11,690 nucleotides of DNA. Source: PCC-10605 sp964409355 (GTDB lineage Bacteria > Cyanobacteriota > Cyanobacteriia > Cyanobacteriales > Cyanobacteriaceae). Below, one piece after another: positions 1-6,277 of the stretch (positions are counted from its first letter, which is position 1; each line of letters starts with the position of its first letter). The notes under the pieces were generated by a model that ran no database searches, was not told the DNA's origin, and was given only the letters and a program-made list of their open reading frames with translations. The DNA lies in assembly GCA_964409355.1 (NCBI GenBank), contig CAYPDC010000122.1, forward strand, positions 1-11,690. The letters are read 5' to 3'. A program made the position numbers and the translations under genes.

Positions 1-44
1 TTTATGGACTCACTATCAGAAGAAATGTCAAGTTAAAATATAAG

Positions 45-58
45 GGTGCGATCGCACC
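45..58. repeat. HIP1-centred perfect palindrome downstream of the partition operon
   Basis: GGTGCGATCGCACC is a perfect 14-base palindrome containing the cyanobacterial HIP1 octamer GCGATCGC. It lies 5 bases beyond the stop codon of the ParB-like gene, which reads leftward. It could fold at the 3' end of that transcript, but there is no loop and no following U-run, so an intrinsic terminator is not supported. Bases 1-44 hold no gene that I can recognise. Confidence 0.5.
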
Positions 59-62
59 TTTC

Positions 63-782
63 CTAATTTGACTGTGATAACAACTTAACAAGTTCTTGTT
101 TTTTCATTTTTGAATAACCAGAAAACCTTTTTTCTTTTGCCATTGCTTTTAATTGTTGACAAGTTAATTTATTTAATTTTTGAGTGGTAAATGATGGTTC
201 TGGATCAGTCTCTGGAGGAGAGATTTGAGGTTCTAAGCCTGAAGATTTAAGGTAAAATATCTCTTTAAAAATATTGAGTTTTTTCCCCTTAGTAATTCCA
301 CATTTTAAATTAGGAATTTCGGCTAAATTTTCTTTCCATAAAAGACGATTAGCCTTTTCAATTCTTTCTGTTGCAGTGGCTATATTGACACCACTTAAAG
401 GATTAATAGAACGTTTAATTAAGTAGTCAAGTCCTAATTTTATTTCCTCCCTTGAGGCAGTGGCTAAATTAATTTTTGCCATTTTTTCCTGTGCTAAAAT
501 TTTCGCTGATTCTTCAGTTATTAAAGAGTCATCAGCAACGATACACCATACTTTTTTTACTCCTGCTTCTTGGGCAGTAGCAAAGATAAAACCATTAGCA
601 ATTACTTCATATTTATCTTCCGAGTTTATTTGTTTAACAATTAAAGGAATCCAATTTCTTCCATTTGCATCATTAATCGCTTTAGCCCCATTATTGATTA
701 AAAACGGATGATTTTCTATGGGTTCTTTTAATTCAATTTCATCTAAATAAAGATGTAATAATGTTCCGATTTCTTGTTTCAT
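63..782 (-). CDS. ParB-like protein with C-terminal SAP/Rho-N-type domain (partition partner)
   Basis: This 239-residue protein is probably the DNA-binding partner of the upstream ParA-type ATPase. Residues about 22-85 resemble a ParB/Srx-type N-terminal domain: a short ENHPFLIN segment, then IPLIVKQ, YEVIANGFIFATAQEAG and VKKVWCIVADD, which parallels the ParB pattern of 'YEIIAGHRRYEAAKKAGL..VPCIV'. The usual GHRR-type box is replaced by NGF, so nucleotide binding as in true ParB is uncertain. The last 38 residues (about 202-239, LTCQQLKAMAKEKRFSGYS followed by KKQELVKLL) match the helix-turn-helix-like SAP/Rho N-terminal fold, which binds nucleic acid. The start codon overlaps the stop of the parA-like gene by one base (TAATG), so the two are co-transcribed and probably translationally coupled. 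I infer a role in segregation or DNA tethering. The ParB label rests on a weak motif match and on context. Confidence 0.6.
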   Translation of the reverse strand: MKQEIGTLLHLYLDEIELKEPIENHPFLINNGAKAINDANGRNWIPLIVKQINSEDKYEVIANGFIFATAQEAGVKKVWCIVADDSLITEESAKILAQEKMAKINLATASREEIKLGLDYLIKRSINPLSGVNIATATERIEKANRLLWKENLAEIPNLKCGITKGKKLNIFKEIFYLKSSGLEPQISPPETDPEPSFTTQKLNKLTCQQLKAMAKEKRFSGYSKMKKQELVKLLSQSN

Positions 783-2152
783 TATATAAAATATTCCCTT
801 ACTAAATCACTGTAATATTCCCGGGCTTTTTTATTATTAAAAACCGCAGGACGCTGAGAAAATGATGCCGATGCAATATGAGCGTAGCTTGGCAATTCAA
901 ATATTTCTAAATTTTTTTGAGCATTGGTATATTTAGGAAAGAAAAAAGGTGTAAGATCTATTTTATCTTCTGTTTTAACTTGTTTGATAATTTGAAGAAT
1001 CGCTTTTTGGGCTTGTTGCTTTGCCGCACTACTTATTTGTTCTCCATTAAAGAAGATCGGTAGAGGAAAAGGATTTCCTAATTCCGAGTTTTTATTACGA
1101 CGCTTTTCGCCGATGGTAGGAAAAATACTTCTAATCGCTAAAGCCGCATTTTTGAAGGAGGCAATTCCATTATGTTTGGAAGGCATCAGCACCACATCCG
1201 AAGCGGCGATCGCATCTTGATTAAAAAATCCACTACCCGGAGGAGAGTCGATGAGAATATAATCATAAACCTTCCTCAAACTAGATAAAGATTTTCTCAA
1301 AGTACCAATACCTAAAGAATTAATCCTGTTTCCCATCCTTAAAAACTCCTCATCAGCAGGGATAATGTCAAAACCATATTCTTTATTGTTACTAGCTTTT
1401 AACCTATAGGTAGAAATCACATCTTCAATTTTGTAATTTTTATAATCTAAGAAAAATTGTGATAATTTAAGGGAAGGAGCTTTAAAATCAAGTAAATCAG
1501 ATAAGTCTTTTTGATTAGGATCAAAATCCACTACTAACACTTTTTTATTGAAGCCGTAAGGTGCAGGTAATGATAAAATTCCTGCTAAATTAATGGTTGT
1601 GGTTGTTTTGCCTACTCCTCCTTTATTGTTATACAAAGCAACAGATAAACATTTTTCGGGTTGATAAATGTATTTTTTGATGAGTGCTATTTTCTCGTCA
1701 ATATTATCAGGAGTTAACAGGATATTTTCTGTATAGGGATAGACAACTTTACCATGACGGCGAAAAAGTTGAATATAATTACCATTGGTTAGAATTGCCC
1801 AACGAACTGTTTTACAATTAGTAGCACTGGGATCTAAATAACGCTTTAGTTGTACTACAGCTTTCTGATAATCTTTACTACCAGTAGAAATATCTAGCAT
1901 TCTCTTTTTTAATTCGATAATCAAAAATGGATTGCTTTTACTCTGGGCAAAATTATCGGTACTGGTATTTTTTCGGACAGCGAGATCAACTTTTTCCGCT
2001 CCTTTGCCTGTAGGATATTGAAGACAAAATTCGTTGCCTTCAATATTCCATGATGGTAATAAGGCGGGAAGAATAAATTGAGGTAATATATCAGCTTCAA
2101 TGGCTTCAGCAGATAAAGCTAACCATGTTTTTTTGAGATTAGATTCAGTCAT
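782..2152 (-). CDS. ParA-type ATPase with N-terminal HsdR_N/PD-(D/E)XK-like domain
   Basis: This 456-residue two-domain protein has an N-terminal part (about 15-165) that resembles the HsdR N-terminal nuclease-like domain. E53-K-V-D56-L-A-V is followed by FLIIE80-L-K82, the D...E-X-K pattern of PD-(D/E)XK folds, then a Q-hxxY-like stretch (VVQLKRYLD) and WAILTNGNYIQLF. The C-terminal part (about 168-456) is a ParA/MinD-type ATPase with the deviant Walker A KGGVGKTTT (177-185), an A' motif VVDFDP (207-212) and Walker B YILIDSPPG (298-306). ParA ATPases bind DNA non-specifically when loaded with ATP and move ParB-bound cargo. A canonical ParA is roughly 200-270 residues, so the extra N-terminal domain is the oddity. 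It is the first gene of a leftward operon with the ParB-like gene. Whether the nuclease-like domain cleaves DNA is unknown. Confidence 0.8.
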   Translation of the reverse strand: MTESNLKKTWLALSAEAIEADILPQFILPALLPSWNIEGNEFCLQYPTGKGAEKVDLAVRKNTSTDNFAQSKSNPFLIIELKKRMLDISTGSKDYQKAVVQLKRYLDPSATNCKTVRWAILTNGNYIQLFRRHGKVVYPYTENILLTPDNIDEKIALIKKYIYQPEKCLSVALYNNKGGVGKTTTTINLAGILSLPAPYGFNKKVLVVDFDPNQKDLSDLLDFKAPSLKLSQFFLDYKNYKIEDVISTYRLKASNNKEYGFDIIPADEEFLRMGNRINSLGIGTLRKSLSSLRKVYDYILIDSPPGSGFFNQDAIAASDVVLMPSKHNGIASFKNAALAIRSIFPTIGEKRRNKNSELGNPFPLPIFFNGEQISSAAKQQAQKAILQIIKQVKTEDKIDLTPFFFPKYTNAQKNLEIFELPSYAHIASASFSQRPAVFNNKKAREYYSDLVREYFI

Positions 2153-2155
2153 AAA

Positions 2156-2246
2156 AAGTATTTTTATTTAGACTTTTAATTTATTGTAGGCATTATCTAC
2201 ACAAACATTTATGGCAATACAAGTATTTTTGGGAGAAAAGTATTTT
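2156..2246. promoter_or_regulatory. Candidate operator/centromere cluster upstream of the parA-like gene
   Basis: Three copies of AAGTATTTT occur at 2156-2164, 2221-2229 and 2238-2246. The first lies just before the parA-like start, and the last two are 17 bases apart. Between them is an inverted repeat with arms TGTAG and CTACA at 2185-2201. The third copy sits inside an imperfect hairpin (2231-2249, GGGA.AAA against TTTTCCC). ParA- and ParB-type proteins commonly bind repeats upstream of their own operon for autorepression or as parS. The assignment here is inference, and the DNA is AT-rich, so chance matches are possible. The rest of the gap to 2456 has one HIP1 octamer (2340-2347) and no gene I can support. 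Confidence 0.3.
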
Positions 2247-2410
2247 CCCTTCTATTCATTTATCAGTGTCCAAGATAAAAATTATGCAGTATTATGGTGT
2301 AAATTTAAAAAATATTGATGAAGTATAAAAACAGAAAATGCGATCGCACTAGACGAATGTTAGTTTCTTCTTTAACCCAAAATCGTTTTACGTCCAAAGG
2401 GATAACTACA

Positions 2411-2439
2411 AACTGTTAAAACTGTTTTTAATCTATAAT
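2411..2439 (+). promoter_or_regulatory. Putative promoter/operator of the antitoxin-vapC pair
   Basis: A consensus -10 hexamer TATAAT sits at 2434-2439, about 30 bases before the antitoxin start. Just upstream are two direct copies of AACTGTT (2411-2417 and 2420-2426), 9 bases apart, in the -35 region. No good -35 hexamer was found. Direct or inverted repeats at this place are typical of sites where a toxin-antitoxin complex represses its own promoter. The binding role is inferred. Confidence 0.35.
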
Positions 2440-2456
2440 TTATTTAAGGTCAAAAA

Positions 2457-2461
2457 AGGAG
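2457..2461 (+). promoter_or_regulatory. Ribosome binding site that decides the antitoxin start
   Basis: AGGAG lies 8 bases before the ATG at 2470 but only 2 bases before the in-frame ATG at 2464. The downstream ATG is therefore the likelier start, giving a 97-residue rather than a 99-residue protein. Confidence 0.6.
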
Positions 2462-2469
2462 ATATGAAT

Positions 2470-2763
2470 ATGAATCAAGTTATAAATTGTGAAGTTAACG
2501 AACAAAAAATCACAGAAATCGTGGAAAGATTAATTGATAGTGAAATACTTTATCAAGAAAACTTAAATCGACAGGAAATGCTCGAAATAATGAAAGAAAA
2601 TTTTACCCTCATTAATGTACCTGATCTTAATGAAATTTCTGAAGATGAATTAGCAAAAAGAATTAAAAGCCTGTTGTCATTACATTTAGTTTCTGGAATG
2701 CTAAGTGATTTCACTCCAGAAGAAATGAGAATATTTGATGAAGCAGTTAAAAGAGGCAATTAA
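2470..2763 (+). CDS. Putative antitoxin paired with a PIN-domain toxin
   Basis: This is a small acidic, helix-rich protein of about 97 residues. No recognisable ribbon-helix-helix, AbrB or Phd motif is visible. The sequence is dominated by charged residues (repeated E, K and D), with PDLNEISEDELAKRI and DFTPEEMRIFDEAVKRG near the C-terminus, which would suit a helical region wrapping a toxin. The role is inferred from position: its stop codon is followed directly, with no gap, by the ATG of a VapC-type gene, the usual antitoxin-toxin order. The start at 2470 is chosen from Shine-Dalgarno spacing. It appears intact, although the toxin next door is broken, so it may persist to counter related toxins elsewhere or be drifting. 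Confidence 0.6.
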   Translation: MNQVINCEVNEQKITEIVERLIDSEILYQENLNRQEMLEIMKENFTLINVPDLNEISEDELAKRIKSLLSLHLVSGMLSDFTPEEMRIFDEAVKRGN

Positions 2764-3168
2764 ATGGGTTATTTATTGGATACAAATATTGTTTCATATT
2801 TTTTAAAACAAAACCAAAAATTATGCTTAAAAATTGAAACTATGCGTCGTAGTGGTCAATTTATTGCTATTAGTGGGATAACTTATTATGAAATTCAACG
2901 AGGTCTTTTAAAAAGTAATGCTACTAAAAAAATGGCATTATTTCAGTTATTTTGTCAGGATTATCCCATTTTGTTCTTAGATAACTTGGCGATTTTTGAA
3001 AAAGCCTCTTAAATTCACGCAGATTTGACAAAAAGAGGGCAAATAATTCAGGATGCGGATATTTTAATCGCCTCCACTGCTATTATTAATGATTTAACCC
3101 TAGTTTCTCACGATTCTAATTTAACTAAGGTTCAATATTTATCTTTAGAAAATTGGTTAATGTCTTAA
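2764..3168 (+). pseudogene. vapC: VapC-type PIN-domain toxin interrupted by an in-frame TAA
   Basis: The frame encodes a complete PIN-domain ribonuclease of about 134 codons, but codon 83 (3010-3012) is TAA. Reading on in the same frame gives IHADLTKRGQIIQDADILIAS, then LTLVSHDSNL and a natural stop at 3166-3168. The acidic residues expected in a PIN active site are all present: D6 in LLDTN, E43 in YYEIQRG, D97/D99 in DADILIAS and D117 in SHD. The aligned family position usually reads 'KA(A/S)E(I/Y)', so GAA to TAA is the simplest one-base origin; this is inferred from memory of the family. VapC toxins cleave RNA, often tRNA or rRNA. The truncated 82-residue product lacks half of the active site and should be inactive. 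The partner antitoxin directly upstream is intact. Confidence 0.85.
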
Positions 3169-3176
3169 ATCTTTTA

Positions 3177-3386
3177 TTATAATGGAATAAAGCACTTATC
3201 AGTTCTTGTTAAGGTGCGATCGCGCCTCCCCCACAAAAATTCCATTTTTTCTTTAATGATTTTTTCTAAAATCAAAGAGTTTTCCTTAACGACAATATTA
3301 TACTCATCCCCCGGTTTAAGTTGTTTTTTTAATTCGGATGGTAAATTTATTTGATATTCTGGAGTGATTATTGCAGTTGTTGTCAT
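3177..3386 (-). pseudogene. Truncated AbrB/SpoVT-type antitoxin, partial duplicate of the gene at 7064-7324
   Basis: The N-terminal half (MTTTAIITPEYQINLPSELK to about LILEKIIK) is nearly identical to the intact antitoxin at 7064-7324 and has the swapped-hairpin AbrB DNA-binding pattern (IITPEYQINLPSELKKQLKPGDEY). After KIIK the two diverge. This copy then reads through a HIP1/C-rich repeat (GRRDRT) to a chance stop, losing the C-terminal toxin-binding half, and no PIN toxin follows. The start at 3386 matches the paralogue; an open frame extends 11 codons further upstream but that is non-coding in the other copy. Homology continues into the upstream region to about 3456, so the promoter was duplicated as well. 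A DNA-binding fragment might still be made and could in principle bind the paralogue's operator. Confidence 0.75.
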
Positions 3387-3450
3387 TTTATTCCCTATTT
3401 TGATACTTACAAATTTCACTTAGTCCTAGTATTTTATCTTTTTTTTTAGC

Positions 3451-3529
3451 TCGATCGCACCTCCCCCCCACAAAAGTTCGATCGCACCTCCCCCCCACAA
3501 AAGTTCGATCGCACCTCCCCAACAAAATT
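3451..3529. repeat. Tandem HIP1/C-rich repeat, 27-base unit
   Basis: Two perfect 27-base units (3451-3477 and 3478-3504) begin TCGATCGCACCTCCCC and end CACAAAAGT. A third, shorter unit follows at 3505-3529, and degenerate pieces continue to about 3570 (CCCCCCTCAAAAG, then TCGATCGAACCTACACCC). Each unit carries a CGATCG core. Similar single units occur at 3216-3240, 6583-6610 and 7387-7410. There are no distinct spacers, so it is not a CRISPR array. It sits between the truncated antitoxin and the methyltransferase gene. Confidence 0.85.
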
Positions 3530-3632
3530 GCCCCCCTCAAAAGTCGATCGAACCTACACCCAAAAAGTCGATACTTAAATTAACTGAATGACGAACAGCT
3601 ACGCTATGGCTACTCTTTTAAATAAATTGTTC

Positions 3633-3661
3633 TTGAAAGAAAAACTTTTTCCTGATAAAGT
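3633..3661 (+). promoter_or_regulatory. Putative promoter of the methyltransferase operon
   Basis: TTGAAA (3633-3638) and TAAAGT (3656-3661) are separated by 17 bases and lie 22 bases before the methyltransferase start, a normal sigma-70 arrangement. Both hexamers are imperfect, and no clear Shine-Dalgarno sequence lies between promoter and start. Confidence 0.35.
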
Positions 3662-3683
3662 GAACTGGTAGTGTTATCTTAAA

Positions 3684-4925
3684 ATGATGAAAAGACCAAT
3701 TGCGATCGACCTTTTTTCAGGATGCGGAGGAATGTCATTAGGTTTAGAAGCCTCTGGATTTGACATTGCTGTAGCGGTAGAATTTGATGCAATCCATGCC
3801 TTAATTCATCATCTCAATTTTTCCTACACTCACACTATTTGTCAAGATATAAACCATCTCAACACCGATTATTTAAAACAGATTCTCCAAGATAAAGGTA
3901 TCGATGAAGTTGATTTAATCGCAGGAGGTCCACCCTGTCAAGGGTTTTCTCTCATGGGAAAACGACAATTAGATGATCCTCGTAATTCATTGGTGTTTGA
4001 ATATGTGCGCGTGATTCGAGATTTGCAACCAAAATATTTTATCTTTGAAAATGTACCCGGTATCGCCGTTGGTAATCATAAACAATTTTTAGAAGAATTA
4101 ATCAGGGAATTTGAGTCATTGGGGTATCATATAGCAAAACCCATTAAAATCCTCGATGCGAGTCTTTTTGGCGCACCCCAGAAGCGAAAACGCCTTATTC
4201 TCATGGGTAGTCGTCATGATGTGCAACCCGTTAACTATCCCGTTGAAACAGAAAAATATAATGATGTTGAAAATACTATCAATGATTTAAGCAATATTCC
4301 CCCATTTATCGGCAAAAATGAAAGTATAGAGGCAAATAAACTGGATTATTTAGGATTTAGGCTTAATTTTGCCCCTTCCCCTCAAGGTATTTATCGCTTA
4401 TGCCATGACAGACAAAGAGACAATGTCGTTTATAATCATGTAGGCTCAAACCATACAGAAAAATCAAAGCAACGTTTTCAAAATACCCCTCAAGGGCAAG
4501 TAGAAAAAACCAGTCGTTTCTTGAAACTTTCACCTACAGGATTATGTAACACTTTGAGGGCTGGAACTGCTAGAGATAAAGGGGCTTACACCGCCGCTCG
4601 TCCAATTCACTACAATCAGCCAAGATGTATTACAGTTAGAGAAGCGGGAAGACTGCATACATTTCCAGATTGGTTTTTATTTCATGAGACTATTTGGCAT
4701 GGTTTTCGAGAAATTGGTAACGCAGTTATTCCTATGTTAGCAAAAGCAATTGGAGATGAAATAATTAAAGTTTTAGAAGTGGATATTCAGCAATTAGAAG
4801 TGAGAAAATTAGCAAAAATGGATTTAGAATTTATGGAATATAATATGGATAAAGCATCAAATTATTGGAATGTTTCTAATGAGATTATTCCCAAAAGAAA
4901 AAGATTAGAAATGAGTGTTTTATGA
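3684..4925 (+). CDS. C5-cytosine DNA methyltransferase
   Basis: This 413-residue intact enzyme transfers a methyl group from S-adenosylmethionine to C5 of cytosine in a specific DNA site. The conserved motifs appear in order: motif I IDLFSGCGGMSLGL (8-21), motif IV GGPPCQGFS (81-89) with catalytic Cys85, motif VI ENV (122-124), motif VIII QKRKRL (166-171), motif IX REAGRLHTFPDWF (319-331) and motif X REIGNAVIP (342-350). The target-recognition region lies between about 180 and 315 and includes SPTGLCNTLRAGTARDKGAY. From memory this region resembles cyanobacterial enzymes that methylate CGATCG, the HIP1 core; that specificity is a hypothesis only. Its last four bases (ATGA) overlap the start of the restriction-endonuclease-like gene, so this was a restriction-modification operon. 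ATG at 3687 is an equally possible start. The nuclease is broken, which leaves this as an effectively orphan methyltransferase. Confidence 0.93.
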   Translation: MMKRPIAIDLFSGCGGMSLGLEASGFDIAVAVEFDAIHALIHHLNFSYTHTICQDINHLNTDYLKQILQDKGIDEVDLIAGGPPCQGFSLMGKRQLDDPRNSLVFEYVRVIRDLQPKYFIFENVPGIAVGNHKQFLEELIREFESLGYHIAKPIKILDASLFGAPQKRKRLILMGSRHDVQPVNYPVETEKYNDVENTINDLSNIPPFIGKNESIEANKLDYLGFRLNFAPSPQGIYRLCHDRQRDNVVYNHVGSNHTEKSKQRFQNTPQGQVEKTSRFLKLSPTGLCNTLRAGTARDKGAYTAARPIHYNQPRCITVREAGRLHTFPDWFLFHETIWHGFREIGNAVIPMLAKAIGDEIIKVLEVDIQQLEVRKLAKMDLEFMEYNMDKASNYWNVSNEIIPKRKRLEMSVL

Positions 4926-5723
4926 GTAAATATGATGACATTATAGAAACCGTTTTCTTTAATAATTATCAAGAAGGTGATCAAAAAGTCTCATTTGGTA
5001 GAGAAGAATTAGCCCAAGCCTGTGATACTTTAAATATAAATAGAATAAAAAATTTGGGTGATATTCCCTACACTTATCGATTTAGAAGAAATTTGCCTGA
5101 TTCTATCAAAAATAAAGCTCCGATAAACACAGATTGGATTATAATTGGCACTGGTAGAGCTTCTTATGAATTTAGACAAGCAACACCGGGGAAAATTGAA
5201 GTAACAAAAAATAGACAGTTAATAAAAATACCAGATGCTACTCCCGAAATTGTTAAACGTTATGCACCGGGTATGGATGAACAAGCCCTATTAACAAAAG
5301 TTTGATATAATCGGTTAATTGACTTATTTACTGGATTAACTTGTTATTCAATTCAAAATCATTTAAGAACCAGTATAGATACTATTGGACAAATAGAAAT
5401 AGATGAAATTTATTTAGGAATTAATAAAAGAGGCGCTCCTCAATGTTTTGCCTTGTCAAGCGAAATCACCGGGTGATAGCTGTGGTATTGTACAAGTTAT
5501 GCAAGATATAGAATTTTGTAAACTTCGTTATCCAAATTTAATTTGTAAACCTATTGCTTTGCAGTTTTTAAGTCATAATGATGTGGCTATTTTAGAGTTA
5601 TCTGTAGAAGAAAATCAGGAAAAATTTTGTCTTTCTGTTGTTGAAGAAAAACACTATAAATTAGTATTAAAAAATGATATTTCAGAACACGAAATTAAGA
5701 ATATTTGTGAACAAGAAGAATAA
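4922..5723 (+). pseudogene. Restriction-endonuclease-like gene, broken by a TGA and a frameshift
   Basis: This gene is translationally coupled to the methyltransferase (ATGA overlap). The first 127 codons read MSKYDDIIETVFFNNY to EQALLTKV and stop at TGA (5303-5305). The same frame continues as YNRLIDLFTGLTCYS and IEIDEIYLGINKRGAPQ. One extra base near 5444 then shifts the frame, and reading continues as VLPCQAKSPGDSCGIVQ to HYKLVLKND and a stop at 5721-5723. Removing one base and reading through the TGA (probably CGA originally) gives about 266 residues. The segment GQIEIDEIYLG...QAK fits the D...(E/Q)-X-K core of a PD-(D/E)XK nuclease, and the frameshift lies between the two halves of that core. 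I recognise it as the nuclease-like family that accompanies C5 methyltransferases, but cannot name the enzyme. The product should be inactive. Confidence 0.75.
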
Positions 5724-5806
5724 ATTTAATGGGTTATATATAAATTCATAGATTTGTTTGGTTGACTTTTGCAATTTATGCAGTTTGCCCTTAATATTTA
5801 TTGACG

Positions 5807-5822
5807 AAGCCCCGAAGGGCTT
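5807..5822 (-). terminator. UUCG-type hairpin downstream of the RelE-type operon
   Basis: Read on the minus strand this is AAGCCC, TTCG, GGGCTT: a 6-base-pair stem closed by an extra-stable C(UUCG)G tetraloop, lying beyond the stops of the RelE-type toxin and the small ORF at 5860-6009. No U-run follows, so it may be an mRNA 3' stabiliser or weak terminator rather than a true intrinsic terminator. It adjoins a second small inverted repeat, TGCCAAAGGCA (5830-5840), and CGCTGCGCGC, motifs shared with the dispersed repeats at 6540-6568 and 11436-11489. Confidence 0.4.
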
Positions 5823-5859
5823 AAGACGATGCCAAAGGCACGCTGCGCGCACACACCTT

Positions 5860-6009
5860 TTATTGACGACTACGGCGTTTATTATAGTTTTGAAAAGTCG
5901 CTTTTTTCCGCATGGATTTACTTTCTCCTCTTTCCAAATCTTCTAATAAATCCTCCATTTCCGCCATTTCAGGTGCGATCGCACGATCAAACCTAATAAA
6001 CTTCATCAT
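5860..6009 (-). CDS. Possible 49-residue charged small protein downstream of the RelE-type toxin
   Basis: An open frame begins at ATG 6009 (with a second ATG at 6006), overlaps the 3' end of the RelE-type gene by 17 bases in another frame, and ends at TAA 5860-5862. It reads MMKFIRFDRAIAPEMAEME, then a strongly acidic stretch LLEDLERGE, then a basic tail ending NYNKRRSRQ. The composition looks protein-like and the overlap suits a coupled third gene. However, residues 6-13 are encoded by a 19-base repeat (GCGATCGCACGATCAAACC on the plus strand) that also occurs at 7428-7446, and no family is recognised. It may be a genuine small gene, the relic of a longer one, or chance. Confidence 0.3.
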   Translation of the reverse strand: MMKFIRFDRAIAPEMAEMEDLLEDLERGESKSMRKKATFQNYNKRRSRQ

Positions 6010-6277
6010 GAGTACCAATATCAATTAAATTGATTTCTTCTTGCAAAGTTTCTTGATTATGCTCAAAACAAAACACAATACGACAATCATATTCAACGGT
6101 ACAAGCCCAAGCCTCTGATAATTTTCCTTTAAGTTTGTGGGTGCATAATACAGGATTATAAGGATTATCAGCTAGTAATCTTAATTTCAATTCGATTTTA
6201 GACTTTAACTCTGGTTTTCTTTTAATAATAGTTTTGAAAGCTCGTTTAAAAGATGGGGAGAGAATTAATTTAGTCAT
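5993..6277 (-). CDS. RelE/ParE-superfamily toxin
   Basis: This 94-residue basic protein has the RelE/YafQ-like pattern: LSPSFKRAFKTIIKRKPELK at the N-terminus, a central NPYNPVLCTHKLKGKLSEAWAC, and C-terminal strands EYDCRIVFCFE and INLIDIGTHDEVY. Members of this superfamily are usually mRNA endonucleases acting on the ribosome (RelE) or gyrase poisons (ParE); the LIDIGTHDEVY ending is typical of the RelE/YafQ side. The length is normal and no lesion is visible. It overlaps the antitoxin gene upstream by 8 bases, so it is translationally coupled and expressed after the antitoxin. Family membership is well supported; the exact target cannot be told. Confidence 0.85.
   Translation of the reverse strand: MTKLILSPSFKRAFKTIIKRKPELKSKIELKLRLLADNPYNPVLCTHKLKGKLSEAWACTVEYDCRIVFCFEHNQETLQEEINLIDIGTHDEVY

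Noticed and set aside
460..711. Plus-strand open frame of 83 codons
   Set aside because: It is antisense to the ParB-like gene, has no recognisable motif, and the opposite frame is coupled to parA.
2284..2328. Short plus-strand frame MQYYGVNLKNIDEV
   Set aside because: Only 14 codons, no Shine-Dalgarno sequence and no recognisable relationship.
2553..2759. Minus-strand open frame of 68 codons
   Set aside because: Antisense shadow of the antitoxin gene before vapC.
3451..3540. CRISPR array
   Set aside because: The units are directly adjacent with no distinct spacers, and there are no cas genes.
3590..3620. AGCTACGCTATGGCTACTC region as a regulatory palindrome
   Set aside because: The symmetry is imperfect and it looks like a fragment of a dispersed cyanobacterial repeat; no role can be supported.
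5448..5723. Separate gene of 91 codons starting at TTG
   Set aside because: It is the frame-shifted 3' half of the nuclease-like gene: removing one base near 5444 joins RGAPQ to VLPCQAK.
5758..5946. Plus-strand open frame of 62 codons
   Set aside because: It runs through repeat sequence (hairpin and GCCAAAGGC elements) and reads as no known protein; its start is not supported.
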